DNA from: Parasponia andersonii
Taxonomy: Eukaryota; Streptophyta; Magnoliopsida; Rosales; Cannabaceae
Direction: 5' to 3'
Length of the DNA stretch: 64,000 nucleotides
NCBI GenBank assembly: GCA_002914805.1
Contig: JXTB01000028.1
Location: forward strand, 206,576-270,575
Positions 1 through 11,735 of the stretch are shown here, piece by piece. How positions within the stretch are numbered: the first letter of the stretch is position 1; every line of letters begins with the position of its first letter. The position numbers and the translations under genes were made by a program. The notes below the pieces were generated by a model. That model searched no databases, was not told the origin of the DNA, and saw only the letters and a list, made by a program, of their open reading frames with translations.

Positions 1-338
1 TATTTTTTATTTTTATTTTTTGAGGTAAACCCAGTATTTTTTATTGTTTCCAAATTCATTGCCAGAGTCTGGGTTACTTATAGTATTGGTACGTGGTCAC
101 ATAAATGGCCACCTTATTAGTGGGCATATTTCCAACGAGAATTGGGCATATTTCAACCGGTCAGAATTTGTCACTTAAAGCTCATGTATAACTAGTAGAA
201 TTTGAAATTAACATGTGAATCTGTAATTAGTAAGACACTTCTTCTATTTGCCAAAAGACTTTGGATTCAAATAATCTCACCTTGATGTTCATATTTTATG
301 TCATTCTATTAAGTCAAATATATAAAATACGATTATTT

Positions 339-406
<68 letters not shown>

Positions 407-939
407 ACGACTACTACAGAAAATACACTGGTAAGAACTTATCTAGATTGCCTTATACACTCTTATCTCCTCCATAGCCTCTATGACAAGATTCTAATCA
501 CGTCTCTAGGTTCAAACACAACTTATCTCTCTAGAAACGTTTTTTATGATTAATACTTCTCTATCAGACTCGATGCATGGTTCATTCTAAAACTGCACTT
601 GCGCATACTTTGCAAATTTGCAACTTCCAAATGCTAACTAGGCCTTTTGTTTCCGTTTTGTATTCCCACAATCCGTTTTTGAGTAAAATCTCAATCCTAC
701 CTGGGGTTTTAAATACTTGCTAGGGAAGGATTCCCTATCCCTCCTTTCTCAACCAAATAAGAAATATGTGTGTAAATAATTTCGTTCCACAAATTTCAGT
801 GTCTTATATATAACCTTCTCAAACAGAAGTTTCAATCGCGTTTTCATTTACACTCATTTTAAGTAAACAAAATTGATCCAAGGATATACATCAGATCCTT
901 TAAGCACAACCTATCTAAGCACACTCAAATCTGCCCATC
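1..939. other. Intergenic AT-rich DNA downstream of SBDS
   Basis: No coding exon or RNA gene is visible on either strand. The stretch is AT-rich and holds a long AT dinucleotide repeat (listed separately). The part next to 940 should contain the 3' UTR of the SBDS gene, which is transcribed leftwards, but I could not fix its end. Confidence 0.6.
342..402. repeat. (AT)n microsatellite
   Basis: About 30 uninterrupted AT dinucleotides, a simple sequence repeat that is likely to vary in length between individuals. Confidence 0.95.
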
Positions 940-2881
940 TTAGAATGAATAGTCCTTTAGATCCGACTTGGTGTCGCCTAATTCGATGTCAGTCAGGCAT
1001 TCTTCTTCAGTGAGCGGAGGGAGATTTCGGGTTTTGCGTTTCAAATTATGCTTGTGCCAGTCACTCTTAAAGTGCTCCCTAAACTGGTTTGAATCTCCAA
1101 CGAGTGCATTACACGTCCCGCATTTGTTTTGCCTCGCCTCCCCTGGAGCATTCCCTCTAGGGCCACCACGGGTGGAGATCGCCTGTTTTTGCAATTTGTC
1201 ACTCAATTTTACAACAGAATCAGTAGGCTCCTTGGGCAATTGTTTTGGCTCGTGCTCCTCATCATCATATTGATTCAAATGGGTGTCTCCTTCCGCATGA
1301 ATGGAAAATGCAAGAACTTCAAACTTTAGATTCAGCTCACTCTTCAAGGCTTCACAGTCGCGATAAAGACCAGGGTCTAGTTCACAAATCTGTGCCAAAA
1401 ATATGAGATAAGAGAACCAGAAATGAGGCTTCACTATCAGTTCGATTTTGAAGATAATATTAACAATCACGAGCAATAGCATATGACTCAATAAGCTAAC
1501 TATCACGTGTTGAGAATCAAGGAAAATAAATAAAACCTGAAGATTTAACCAACCATATAGGATGCTCATTCATTTTCTATGAGCTACTAAGTGCTAACTA
1601 CGAAAAATTATGCTTGTATGATGTATCTTCTACCTTTTCCCTAACTCTCACTCAAGTTTAAAGAAACAAAACAATATACAGGAAGTCAAAACAAGCAGTT
1701 CTCAAAGTTTACACCCTGGTTTAAATAACACATTTAATCTGCCAACAGAGTATGCAAACCTTTTAAATGAAGGAATGTCCTTTAATATTTGTTCTAATAA
1801 TTTCGGTAATATATGTAAATATGGGCAATGTTAATTGACTGAAATAATAATAATAAAATATCCCTGTAGCAGGGAGTATAAAACCAATGCATATCAACGG
1901 AATAAAAAGTCCAACTTACAACAGATGGCTGATTTACAGATTGGTCTGTTGAAACAATTTTAGCATTCCATGCATTCAGCTTTTCCGTAAGAGATGACAA
2001 ACCTTCTACAGGAACAGTGAATCGTAATCTCATTGGAGACCTTTTTATCGGAAAGTGCTTCTGAAGCTCGTGAATCACTTCCAGTGCCTGCAAAACAAAC
2101 TAATATCATCAACTGAGGAACACATAACCTAAACCATAATTGTCTATTAAATCCCAGATAACATGTCAGAAACGACAATATAATATGACTCAATTAGACT
2201 CCGCTATCTCGCAAGAAAACAAAGACGACTCTACAATAAAGTTCTAGAACAGCTCTATTAGCAAGTAAAAACTTCTCTATCGGACTTCCCATAGCCACAC
2301 CAATTAACTGATTGTAAATTTTAGCAGTAAAAACTAAATAGGAGGTGAAACCTGCTTCTTGGAGCCACTATTCGGGTCAACAGCAAAATGAATATCACGC
2401 ATGAGGCGTTCGATCATGCTAATAGTGTAAGGGCGTTGAGTTTCGGGATTATAGGTTTTTTGCATAACAATGGTTGCAATGTCCCGGAACTGACTGGACA
2501 ACTGGGATTCCCGTTCCTTCCCGGCAACTTGAAGCTCTCCTTTCTCCAAAATCTTAAAGACAAAAAAAAAAACAAAGAATTCAAATTAACTAGTCAATCC
2601 AAAACACAAGCTTTTCCTCCCAAAACGAAACAATCCATGATTATCAATATCATTGGTGATCAAATATTGAACTGACCTCCAAACATATTTTGGTCTGATC
2701 ATCAGTCCCAAATGCGGCAATCAACTCTTTCGACTTGGCCAAAACCCCTTTCGACACATTCGAATAAACCGTATGCGACTGCAGCACCTCGTCCAAATCT
2801 TTCTCTCTGTTCCACCCCCCCCCCCCCCCCCCACAAAATTCCATCAGTTAAAATTTCTACTACTACTACTACTACACACAA

Positions 2882-2920
<39 letters not shown>

Positions 2921-3371
2921 CGTATATTCTCCTAGTTTCTCAACCCCCAAAATAATAATATTAATTATAATAAGATACCTTATACACGCACAAGGTAATA
3001 GCTCCATTTCCAATCAAAGAATAATCATATACAGCTATTTCAATTGGTTGAAAACAAACACATTTATAAGGTAAGGTGTGTTACATATCATGATTAAGAG
3101 GAGAGATTCTGTAATTTTGTTTTTCTTCTTATTTTAATCTTAGATATATTATACCATATTATATGATGATATATGAATACGAAAATTCAAGGAAAAAAAA
3201 AAAAAAAAGTGTTGGGTCGGGGGTTGGGGATGCTTACACGCCAGAGCGCCAAGAGAGAACCTTATTCTTGTAACAAGCGATCTCGAAGCGGGTGCCCCGC
3301 TTCTTCAGACGAACCACCGCTACGTTCGTCAGCCTCTTTTGCCCAATTGGCTGAACTAGTATCCGAGACAT
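940..3371 (-). CDS. SBDS: Ribosome maturation protein SBDS/SDO1, plant form with C-terminal zinc finger
   Basis: Acts in the last cytoplasmic step of 60S subunit maturation: with the GTPase EFL1 it releases the anti-association factor eIF6. Five coding exons on the minus strand join in frame: 3371-3238, 2806-2677, 2552-2352, 2087-1920 and 1389-940, giving 360 residues. Seen: N-terminal SBDS domain (starts [20 protein letters not shown]), the middle helical domain around KGELQV...[24 protein letters not shown], and the third domain from about residue 212 ([11 protein letters not shown]). An acidic and basic linker follows, then a C2H2 finger with C301, C304, H317 and H323. Human and yeast SBDS (about 250 residues) lack this tail; plant orthologs have it. 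The start is the only ATG ahead of the conserved N-terminus. It diverges from SDN5, 493 bp away. An 18-G run (minus strand) sits just before the acceptor of exon 2. Confidence 0.95.
2815..2957. repeat. Composite simple repeat in SBDS intron 1
   Basis: Plus-strand order: 18 C (2815-2832), an ACT trinucleotide run around 2859-2874, a CA run around 2877-2895, a TA run around 2896-2920, then AT-rich DNA. All lie in intron 1 of SBDS. On the transcribed (minus) strand the C run reads as 18 G and ends a few bases from the 3' splice site. Confidence 0.9.
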
Positions 3372-3864
3372 CCCTTCTTACTTATTCTCTTCTCTTGTCA
3401 AGTTCTGTATTTTTTGCCCTAAAATCAATTTCATTCCACACCACACCACACCACATAATAATATGTATATATATATACATATGGACCAAAATAGCCCTGC
3501 TTATTTGAAGCCCTCATTTGGCAAATTGGAATATATTACAACGAGGAAGTTTTTGGGTTTTTTTCTTTTTTTTTTTCAAAAGGAATGTACAATGTAGGGT
3601 TAGATTTAAAAACATTTTGTTGCTTAGAAAAGTGGATAATATTTTCACTTTCAGTGCCTACTCAATTCAGTTATTTTCAAAAGACAGCTTTTTTCTTTCT
3701 TTTCTTTCATTCCCCCCCCCCCTTTTAGTTTTATATATATATAAAAAAAAAGAGTGAATCAAAAGAAAAACCCTTTCCAAGGCTTTTGCTTTGAGACTCT
3801 GCTTTTTCTTCTTCTTCTTCTTTGCTTTCTCTCTCTAAATTGCTCAGAGAGAGAGAGAGAGAGA
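3372..3864. promoter_or_regulatory. Shared divergent promoter interval of SBDS and SDN5
   Basis: The 493 bp between the two start codons must hold both 5' UTRs and both core promoters. A telo-box core (TAGGGTTA on plus, TAACCCTA on minus) is at 3595-3602; such boxes are common in plant ribosome-biogenesis promoters. A TATA-like stretch (about 3731-3744) and a pyrimidine-rich leader ending in a (GA)n run (3846-3863) precede SDN5. CACCA-type short repeats lie around 3438-3455 on the SBDS side. Transcription starts were not determined. Confidence 0.6.
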
Positions 3865-6800
3865 ATGCCGTCGACGGAACATAAATCCGAAACTTTGGGT
3901 TCCGATGGTGATTGCTCCAACGATGCCAACGATAAATGCTCCAATTTCTTCGACATTTATGGACCTCAGGTATATACACACACACACACACAATACAGCG
4001 AGTTTTCGATTTTGCATAAAAAGTATTTTGGATTAGATGATTAAACGGGTTTGGAAATTTCTAGTTATTCTGTCTTAAACTATCTATGTCTGGAAGCTTT
4101 TCTATCTGATAAATTTTTATATTTGGAACTGTGCTATTGAAGACAGATTTTTTTTTTTTTGGGGGAAAAAAAAGAGTTCTTGTATTGTATTATGCACTGG
4201 GTTTAACTTTTTTTTTTTATTTTTTTTTATTTTCAGGGTAAGGCAGATATTGTTTTCAAAGTTCCAGAGACTACCTCTACTCTGAATTTGCAAGTTGGTA
4301 TCATGACATCCCTCATTTTGTACATTTACATATGTTTTCAGTTTTGTTTATTTGCTGTATATTGTTGGAAATTATCGACTGGAATCTGGGTTTTGATGCA
4401 GGATGTTCAAGGACTAGTGACTTGGGTTCTTGCTGAAGGATTCATGCCTACATGGGTTTTTATTAAGGTAAAAGTTTTCCTTTCTTTTAAACGATTTCAG
4501 TACTTGTTTGTATGCCTGTGTGACTTTTTTCAGTTGTTAAAATTTTGCTTTTCAATTATGAAATTCTGAATTTAGCAAATTTAACTGGTCGGAGTGAAGA
4601 CTCAAGATTTAGGAGAGGCTTTGGAAACCAGATGTATATTGTTTTTTTGGGCTGTGGCCTGTGATCTATATATTCAATATAGAAAAATGAGTAGTGTGAG
4701 CTTTTGGTCATATAGTGGTTTTTTACATAGAGATACAAGGTAGCGAATATATTAAACAGTTTATAATTACTTACACAACTGTTTATAATTTGCAGAACAA
4801 ACCCCTCATTCCGAAAGTGGTTATGCTTTACATTCCAGGGCTGGATGCAGCTTTGTACTTATCACAGTCCAAAAAGCTTCGCAGTCTCAAAGAATTCTTT
4901 GGGAAGCCCAGGGCAGTTTTGGCACTTAGGTTAGCATTGATGTGATTCTTCACTTTCCTTCCGAAAAAAGTTTTGTTCTGTGTTTCCTTGTTTTTCATTT
5001 TTTTTTTTCAATTTTCGGTTCCTTTGTGCTAGTTGTATATCAGATGGAATGCAAACGGTTGATGCACTCCTAACATGCAAGCTCAAACGAAAGAGAGACC
5101 AAAGTCATTCATTCTTGGGGAAGTCTAACTCAGCAAGTGAACAAGGTCGATAATCTTTTGAAACTATTAAGCACTTCATTATGTGCAAATGAGGCACTGT
5201 TCTTGTACTGTTTCCTCATTCTGTCAACTTTTTACTTCAATTTATAACTCTCTTTGTTGCTTTGGAAAAATGGACTGTGTATTTTGATAATCAAATTCAA
5301 ATACAAGAAAATGCAATTTTGTCCAAAAATTAATTGTTTCTGTTATATGAAGGTATTGTATGCTTCCTGATATTGCAGGCTAGTAACTTTCTAACTAATA
5401 GATTTGCATCACTTGCGAATTGATTTTACTTTTATCTCTGTATATATATTTTTTAGTTATTTCATCAATTTCCTACATTAAAAAAAAAAATCATGCTACT
5501 TTTCAGTCCACACATCCTTCGTAGAGTTCAGAATTTTTTGTTTTTCAGCATTCTTTTGGTTGGTATACGGCATACCATATACCTTTAAATAATGAGATTA
5601 AACTTCTTCAAGACATTCCCTTGTTTTGTCCTAAAAGTTATGGTATTCCATAGCGGAGCATGGTACACGAATTTCATGTTTAACGTTCTGTAGGTATGCA
5701 TCCGATTTGTTTACCGAAACTTCTATGAAATTCCTTCTTGAAGAAGTTTTACATACTTCTGTTTGCAATGTGGTATCACTGCATATCTCTTGTGCTTTCG
5801 TCCCTTTTTCTTCTTCTTTTCTCCCATTATTTTATAGTTATCTCATAGCACCATTTCAACTATACTCTCATTTTAATTTCTTTTAGGTTATAAAATATGA
5901 TTTTTCATTTGTGTATTGCTTATCATTAAAGCATAATGTGTGTTCACTATGTTCAGTTTTATATAATGTACTAACATCTATTTTCTGCAGAAAAATGTTG
6001 TTCTGAGACCGATAAACAATCCTTTGCGGAACTTAAGAAAGATATACCTTTCCCCATCACATATTACACCCTCACAGAAAAAGAGATGGAAGACAATGGC
6101 TNGAATTGCTTGCGAGTCATTAAATCTCATTCTCTTTAAAAGAAGCAACCATTATTAAAACAAAATATTAAACATTATTAGATCTTAGATCTTATTGTTT
6201 TGAATGCAGGTTTTGTTTCTACTCTCCCTGCTCCATCAGAGGCATCTCCGTATGAACTGTTGGCACTTGATTGTGAAATGGTTAGTATATAGGTCTTGAT
6301 TTGGGGTTACATGTGAACTAAATAAAAAATCTTATGTCTTACTAGGACAATTGTAAAGTTTTCAAAGGAAATTAAAAAGAGATGCTTATAATGTCAGAAA
6401 GTTGAATATCATTCTTTTGATTCTAATGCATGTGTCAATTGAGTCCTGTGTTGGTGATTTCTGTAAATCTTGATGGAGGCTTTCAAAGTTTATTGTTTCA
6501 ACACAACATATTTGATTTGCTTTAAGTGATTTAATGGTTTGATTTCCCTCATTTGGAATTGAGTTTTAAATATGTCATTACCCATCACATCTGTTTGAGG
6601 TCCCAACTCCCAAAATTGATTCTGGAACCAATAAATGCCTGTAGTAGATGCCGGCCTTTATTTAAGAAATTACTGCTAGTAATCATACTCTCCTTGGCTC
6701 GTTTCATGTACACCAGTCTCCCCAATTATGCCATTAAAAGTTTAGATAATGATTTTCTTATTCTGCCTTTCAGAAGGCAAAGTAGCATATCATTTAAAGA

Positions 6801-9800
6801 AAATCTTGTGATTGCATTTGAGCTTTAATTGAAAGCTAAATTGTTTCCCCTCTGAAAGTTGTCTCTTGAATACATAAGCATCATGTTGCAAACAAAAGGT
6901 CGAATTTGTACTAATTTTTTCCTGTTATTAATCAGTTTAAATTTGCAAAAGCATCTCTTTACTGACTTCTTGTGACCGTGATGGATTCTTGTTTTATGGC
7001 TTTTTTTCATTTCCCTTTGTGCTTCAATTTCATCTCATTAACAACATAATGATTTTTGGTAATGTAGTGCATAACAAGTGAGGGTTTTGAGCTGACTAGA
7101 GTTACATTGGTGGATGTCCAAGGCCAGGTATCTTATTAAGTTATCATTTTCCCCCAGTTATTTTGTCATATAAACTTTCTTTTGATGTTGCTATCGAAAG
7201 GCAAATATTCTCGTGTCGTTAGTCCTTAAACAACTGTATTTTTATGTGACATTAAGACTATCATCAGCGTTTACATATTTCTACTATTAATTTTTGACAT
7301 TATGATTTTTTCTTCAATTTTTTGACATAGGAATAATGTTGAGATTCTTTCTCTAAAGAATGAAACTGGAATTTTAAGAATTTACAGATTGGTTTTTACA
7401 AGTGTGGCATATTATAAAGATTTGCATAAATGTTTTGACCAGGTTGCCTTTTGATTCTCTCAGGTTCTGCTAGATAAATTGGTTAAACCATTAAACAATA
7501 TTATTGATTACAATACCAGGTACATTGTAGTTTGAGCTTTTACATCCTTACAGGAATTATTGCAATTGGCTTTTTCAAGTAATTACTTTGAGTGATTATT
7601 TGTCTTTTGTTTCTCAGAGGAACTTTGGAATATCACATTTGTTGTCGTCTTTCAAATAAAGACATTGTTTTTTTTTTTTTTTACGTGTTTGGAAGGCGGA
7701 TATTTTTGTTCTTAGTTTTGGTTATTATATTAATAATACATAACTTGTTTGTCCAACCCTCTAGAGTCTACCCTTCTATCCCCAGCGTCCAACCCTCTCT
7801 TTGATATCCTTTTTCTCCCCCATCTGATACAAATGATGTGTGTTACGCAGATATAGTGGGATCACGAGTGACATGTTAAATGACGTGACTACAAGTCTCA
7901 AAGATATTCAGGTTCATTACTTTCATCGTTTTTTTTTTTTTTTTTTTTTTTCAGTAATCTTATGTTCAGCACATTTTTTGTAGATATTAAGATTGTGTAC
8001 CTTATTTGATTCTGTGTTAAGGCTATTATTTCTGATTTATTTACAGTTGCTTCCCATACTCAGGAGGATTTTCTAAAGCTGGTTTACAAGGAGACCGTCT
8101 TAGTCGGGCATTCAGTGGAAAATGATTTATTGGCATTGAAGATCTCTCATAATCTGGTAATTGACACCGCAGTACTGTACAAGCACCCTCGTGGTGGATC
8201 TCATAAAAGTGCTTTACGAGTTCTTGCCAAAAGATTTCTTTCTAAGGAGATACAGCAGTCTGGAAATGGTCATGACAGCACTGAAGACGCAAGAACTGCA
8301 ATGGAACTGGCTATTTTGAAAATTAATCATGGTGAGTGATTCTTTTTGTGCATTTACATTATAAAATCAGTGGATGTTAACTGGAAGATGGAGCTTGATG
8401 AAATGGTGAAGGTACTGTTGCTTTGGTTAAGTCATGAATGGTGTGCATTGCAGTTTTTCTGATACTTCTGGTGATGATATTTGGCACTTAAAGAGAGTAC
8501 CTTTTACTCTTGGAATTTTATTGATGATAACATTCTGAAACATGAGCTCTTCGTGTTCTTTTTTGTGATAGAAATTTTATTGATGGTAATGTTCTGAAGC
8601 ATGAGCTCTTCATTTATTTATTTATTTTTTATATTGTGTTGCCTTCTTTGTATGTGTGTTTCTCTTGTAGAATATTTGATTCCTTCTTTTTCCCCCAATA
8701 CTTGTACTGTTTTGGCTGTTCTATGGATTAGGGCCTGACTTTGGGTCACCACCATCATTGATGAGGAAAAAGCTTCTTACAGTTTTAAGTGATTCCGGAA
8801 AAGTCTCTTCTATCATTGATGATGTTTCCATAGTAAAACGATATGCTTCGGAATCATCCCATGCATTTCCCGTATCTTCAGATGATGCAGCTCTTTCAAA
8901 AGCCACAAAAGAGGTAAAACTCTTGATCTGTTGCATTTATTTTCACGCGTGTCCTTTACTGTATTTGGGCCACAGCCTGATAAGCTGTTTATACATTCTT
9001 TTTCATTCTAGGTAAAGAATGAAAGGGTGCATTTTGTTTGGACTCAATTCTCGGAATTGAACTCCTATTTCAAGAAAGTAGCAGGGGATCCAGAGAAATT
9101 TAATGTGAAACTTGCAGAGATGATGTCTTTGCTTACTTGTTGTAATAAATCTGGGAATAAAAAGGGCAGTAAATGTAATGTAACACTGGAGTTGAAGGAA
9201 ATTCTTGCACGAATGGATGCTAGAATCCGTGGGCTTCAGAATGAGTTACCCAATAATACCATGCTTATAGTTTGCACCGGTCATGGTGACACAGCAGCTG
9301 TCCACAGGTACACGCTTCTGTTTATGTATATATGCATATATATGTATGTATGTATTCTTTCAGATAAGTAAATGCAAAATTTTAGTAGAAACCTGCTAGA
9401 TCTGTGTTTGTTTCATATTTTGTATTTAAATTTCTGCTTTATAACCTTTTGTAAATTTTATCTAATAAATTGTAATAAGAATGCCAACTAAAAAGAGTAA
9501 CGACTCCAAACACAATCTGTTAATTCATCATAGCTTTGTACTTCATACATTGTCTTATTATACAATGCAATTTTTCTTCCTTTAATTCCCATGCCATACA
9601 AAGTTATTGTATTTTCTTGATAGTAATTTTAGAATGGTTATAAGGTTACAATGATGAAGCATATTGAAATATTCGGTACATGACTACATTTTCCCCTTTC
9701 GGAAAGGAGTTGAAATCTATTGTTTATTTTCAAACTTCTTTCAGTTTCACTTGTGATTTATTAACCAAAGAAAATAGTGACCATGAGGGTTAGGTTGAGT

Positions 9801-10241
9801 TATCATCAGGCTCATTAGGTCTGGGTTTAATTCCTCATGGGACCTACCAATCAATATGCTAGAATATCCTGCCTCCCAAAGATTGTGGGGTTCAGGCGGG
9901 AGAACAAGTATAAAAAATTGACCAAAGAAAATCATCACGCTTGCAAGAAAGCCATATGGGGCAGCGTACACTTGTCTTGAGTTGACATTTTTCTTTTTTA
10001 CTACCAATCTGGAACAAATAGATCCCAATATTTTTTCATTTGCAACTATCAAGTTGACTGAATTTTTTGTTATTAAATTTATGCCTGACATTGTTTAAAC
10101 CTTTGATGTGCATGAAGATTGAGGACAATGCTTGCAGAGGACTCTGAAACGACCATGGGTAGGGCAAACATTATAAAGGTCTTGGAAGAACTTCAGGCAC
10201 AAGCTGAGGTAGCTTTATGTTTTGTTGGAGTAAAACATTGA
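3865..10241 (+). CDS. SDN5: Small RNA degrading nuclease 5 (DEDDh 3'-5' exonuclease, Rex1/REXO family)
   Basis: Predicted 3'-5' exoribonuclease related to yeast Rex1 and to the Arabidopsis SDN proteins that trim small RNAs. Fourteen exons: 3865-3969, 4237-4293, 4402-4467, 4796-4929, 5033-5145, 5991-about 6115, 6210-6280, 7068-7127, 7464-7519, 7851-7911, 8064-8331, 8732-8913, 9012-9307 and 10118-10241; about 571 residues, close to the Arabidopsis protein. Catalytic motifs seen: Exo I LALDCEM (D221, E223), Exo [10 protein letters not shown] (D304) and Exo [12 protein letters not shown] (H353, D358), numbering approximate. The C-terminal half ([10 protein letters not shown]..., [10 protein letters not shown]) matches the family tail. 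All borders keep phase except after exon 6, where base 6102 is N and the frame is off by one. That may be a missing or extra base in the assembly. A SINE-like copy lies in the last intron. Substrate of this paralog is not evident from sequence. Confidence 0.92.
9785..9910 (+). mobile_element. SINE-like copy in last intron of SDN5
   Basis: Has tRNA-promoter-like parts: a degenerate A-box region (GGTTGAGTTATCATCAGG) and a B-box-like GGGTTTAATTCC at 9823-9834. These are followed by a tail (CTAGAATATCCTGCCTCCCA and GGGGTTCAGGCGGGA) that recurs, diverged, at 36361-36476. The shared head-plus-tail layout suggests a tRNA-derived SINE. No target duplication could be fixed. Confidence 0.5.
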
Positions 10242-11735
10242 TTTAAATACCAAAATCTGTTATAGTTCTTTATTAGTATTTTTAGTGATCTAGTGATGTG
10301 GACAATTGCGTAATGTAGGACTTTTATATAATATAATGACATCAAATTTATTTTCCTTTCATGGTGTTGATATGTCTTTTGAGCACATGTACCATATGGG
10401 GATAGAACTGTCTGAATTTCCACTGCAAAAGGCATGTTTTGTTCTTGAAAAACGAGTCTCCAACGGTTACAACACATAAAGCTTTATTTATTCGTAAAAT
10501 ACCGGAGTATCAACGTGAAAAATGGAAACTACTTGCAAGTGAATGTAGAAGGAAAGCTTGATTTTTAATTTTTTTTAATGAAAATTATCTTGAATCATTA
10601 AAGCAGTGTATTTTCCATGGTGGTTCACCCTTGTGACTCAAACCCATGGCCCAACGCCCACTCACACTTTGAGTCAAAGACCAAGACCAATTGAGCTAGT
10701 TCCAAATCTTAGACCAATTGAGCTAATTTAATTAGATGTAACCCTCACACTCATTCTGTGAGTCACAGATCAATTAAGCTGATCTCGAGTCCCAGACCAA
10801 TTGAGCTTACTTCTCACGGATTTTAACATCCTAGAAGATGGTATTTGTTTTTTATTTTTGAGGGAAGTTTCTTACGTACATGTTCTTGTCTAATAACTTG
10901 ACCTTAAAAGTTGTCCAAGTTATTGATAATCTTCACACGTTACTTATTCAATATGGTTAATGCTAGGTTCTCCCAAGAGCTGTACCAAAATTTTTGGTAC
11001 CAACATGTGTTGATCCTCTGTGACCTAAATTATTTAAAAGGTCTCATTTTAATCTCTAAATTTAGAATTTCATCATTTTAATTGTTAAAAATATTCCACA
11101 TTAAGTCTTTTTTGCAAATTTACGAAAGGAGCACGTGGAAGAAACGTGCCCTTCTACGAGCATTGTTTGGTACGCAAGATTAGAGTGAATCCTCCACTAT
11201 TTGGACTATTGTATGATTGCGAATGTATACAATTTGTTCGGTGAGATTGTAACTGTACACGATACGATTCCAAAAGGATTGCTGTATCTGAATAGGGAGT
11301 CCCTTTGGAATTGACTTCTTGAAACACTCCCATACAGACCGGGATATGATTATTAAGACAAGTTATGTTTGCTGCGGATAACTTTGAAACGTGTTCCCGC
11401 GGCGCAAAAGTTCTAGACGAAAATTTACTCAATTTTTAATGTAAAGATCTGAGTGTCTAATATAGTGATATTACAGGACAGAGTATACTAGAGCTAGAAA
11501 AAATTAAATAAAAAAAAAAAACCAAATCATTATATCACAAAGTGATGAAGATTATGCAAAGCTAATTCTAATACAAGCACCGAACCAGATCTAATAACGT
11601 TAGGAGATTAGAAGTTTCCTCAAGAAGGTACTTATTTTTGGCTTGGATTACATGTTAGTATATGTAATCCCACACAAAAATATAAATACAAAACCGAATA
11701 GTTTATGGAGCCAAATGTTATAACTATCATCTTCA
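10242..11735. other. Intergenic region between SDN5 and SCL1 (convergent 3' ends)
   Basis: Holds the 3' UTRs of the two convergent genes. Contains a SINE-like repeat (10624-10815). A stretch around 11150-11430 is less AT-rich and contains GTTTGGTACGCAAGATTAG, a phrase reminiscent of plant MITE ends, but I found no clear inverted repeat or target duplication. No further gene is supported. Confidence 0.5.
10624..10815 (-). mobile_element. SINE-like repeat with tandemly repeated tRNA-like head
   Basis: On the minus strand the tRNA D-arm-like phrase AGCTCAATTGGTC appears at three places, with a diverged form (AGCTTAATTGATC) at a fourth. It is followed by a B-box-like GGGTTTGAGTC. This is the layout of a tRNA-derived SINE whose head has been multiplied or which is made of nested partial copies. 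No end repeats were seen. Confidence 0.4.

Noticed and set aside
2702-3074. Open frames over 100 codons across the SBDS intron microsatellites
   Set aside because: They arise from low-complexity ACT, CA and TA repeats on both strands, inside a well-supported intron.
11154-11432. 92-codon minus-strand open frame between SDN5 and SCL1
   Set aside because: No recognisable domain; the DNA looks like part of a degraded repeat.
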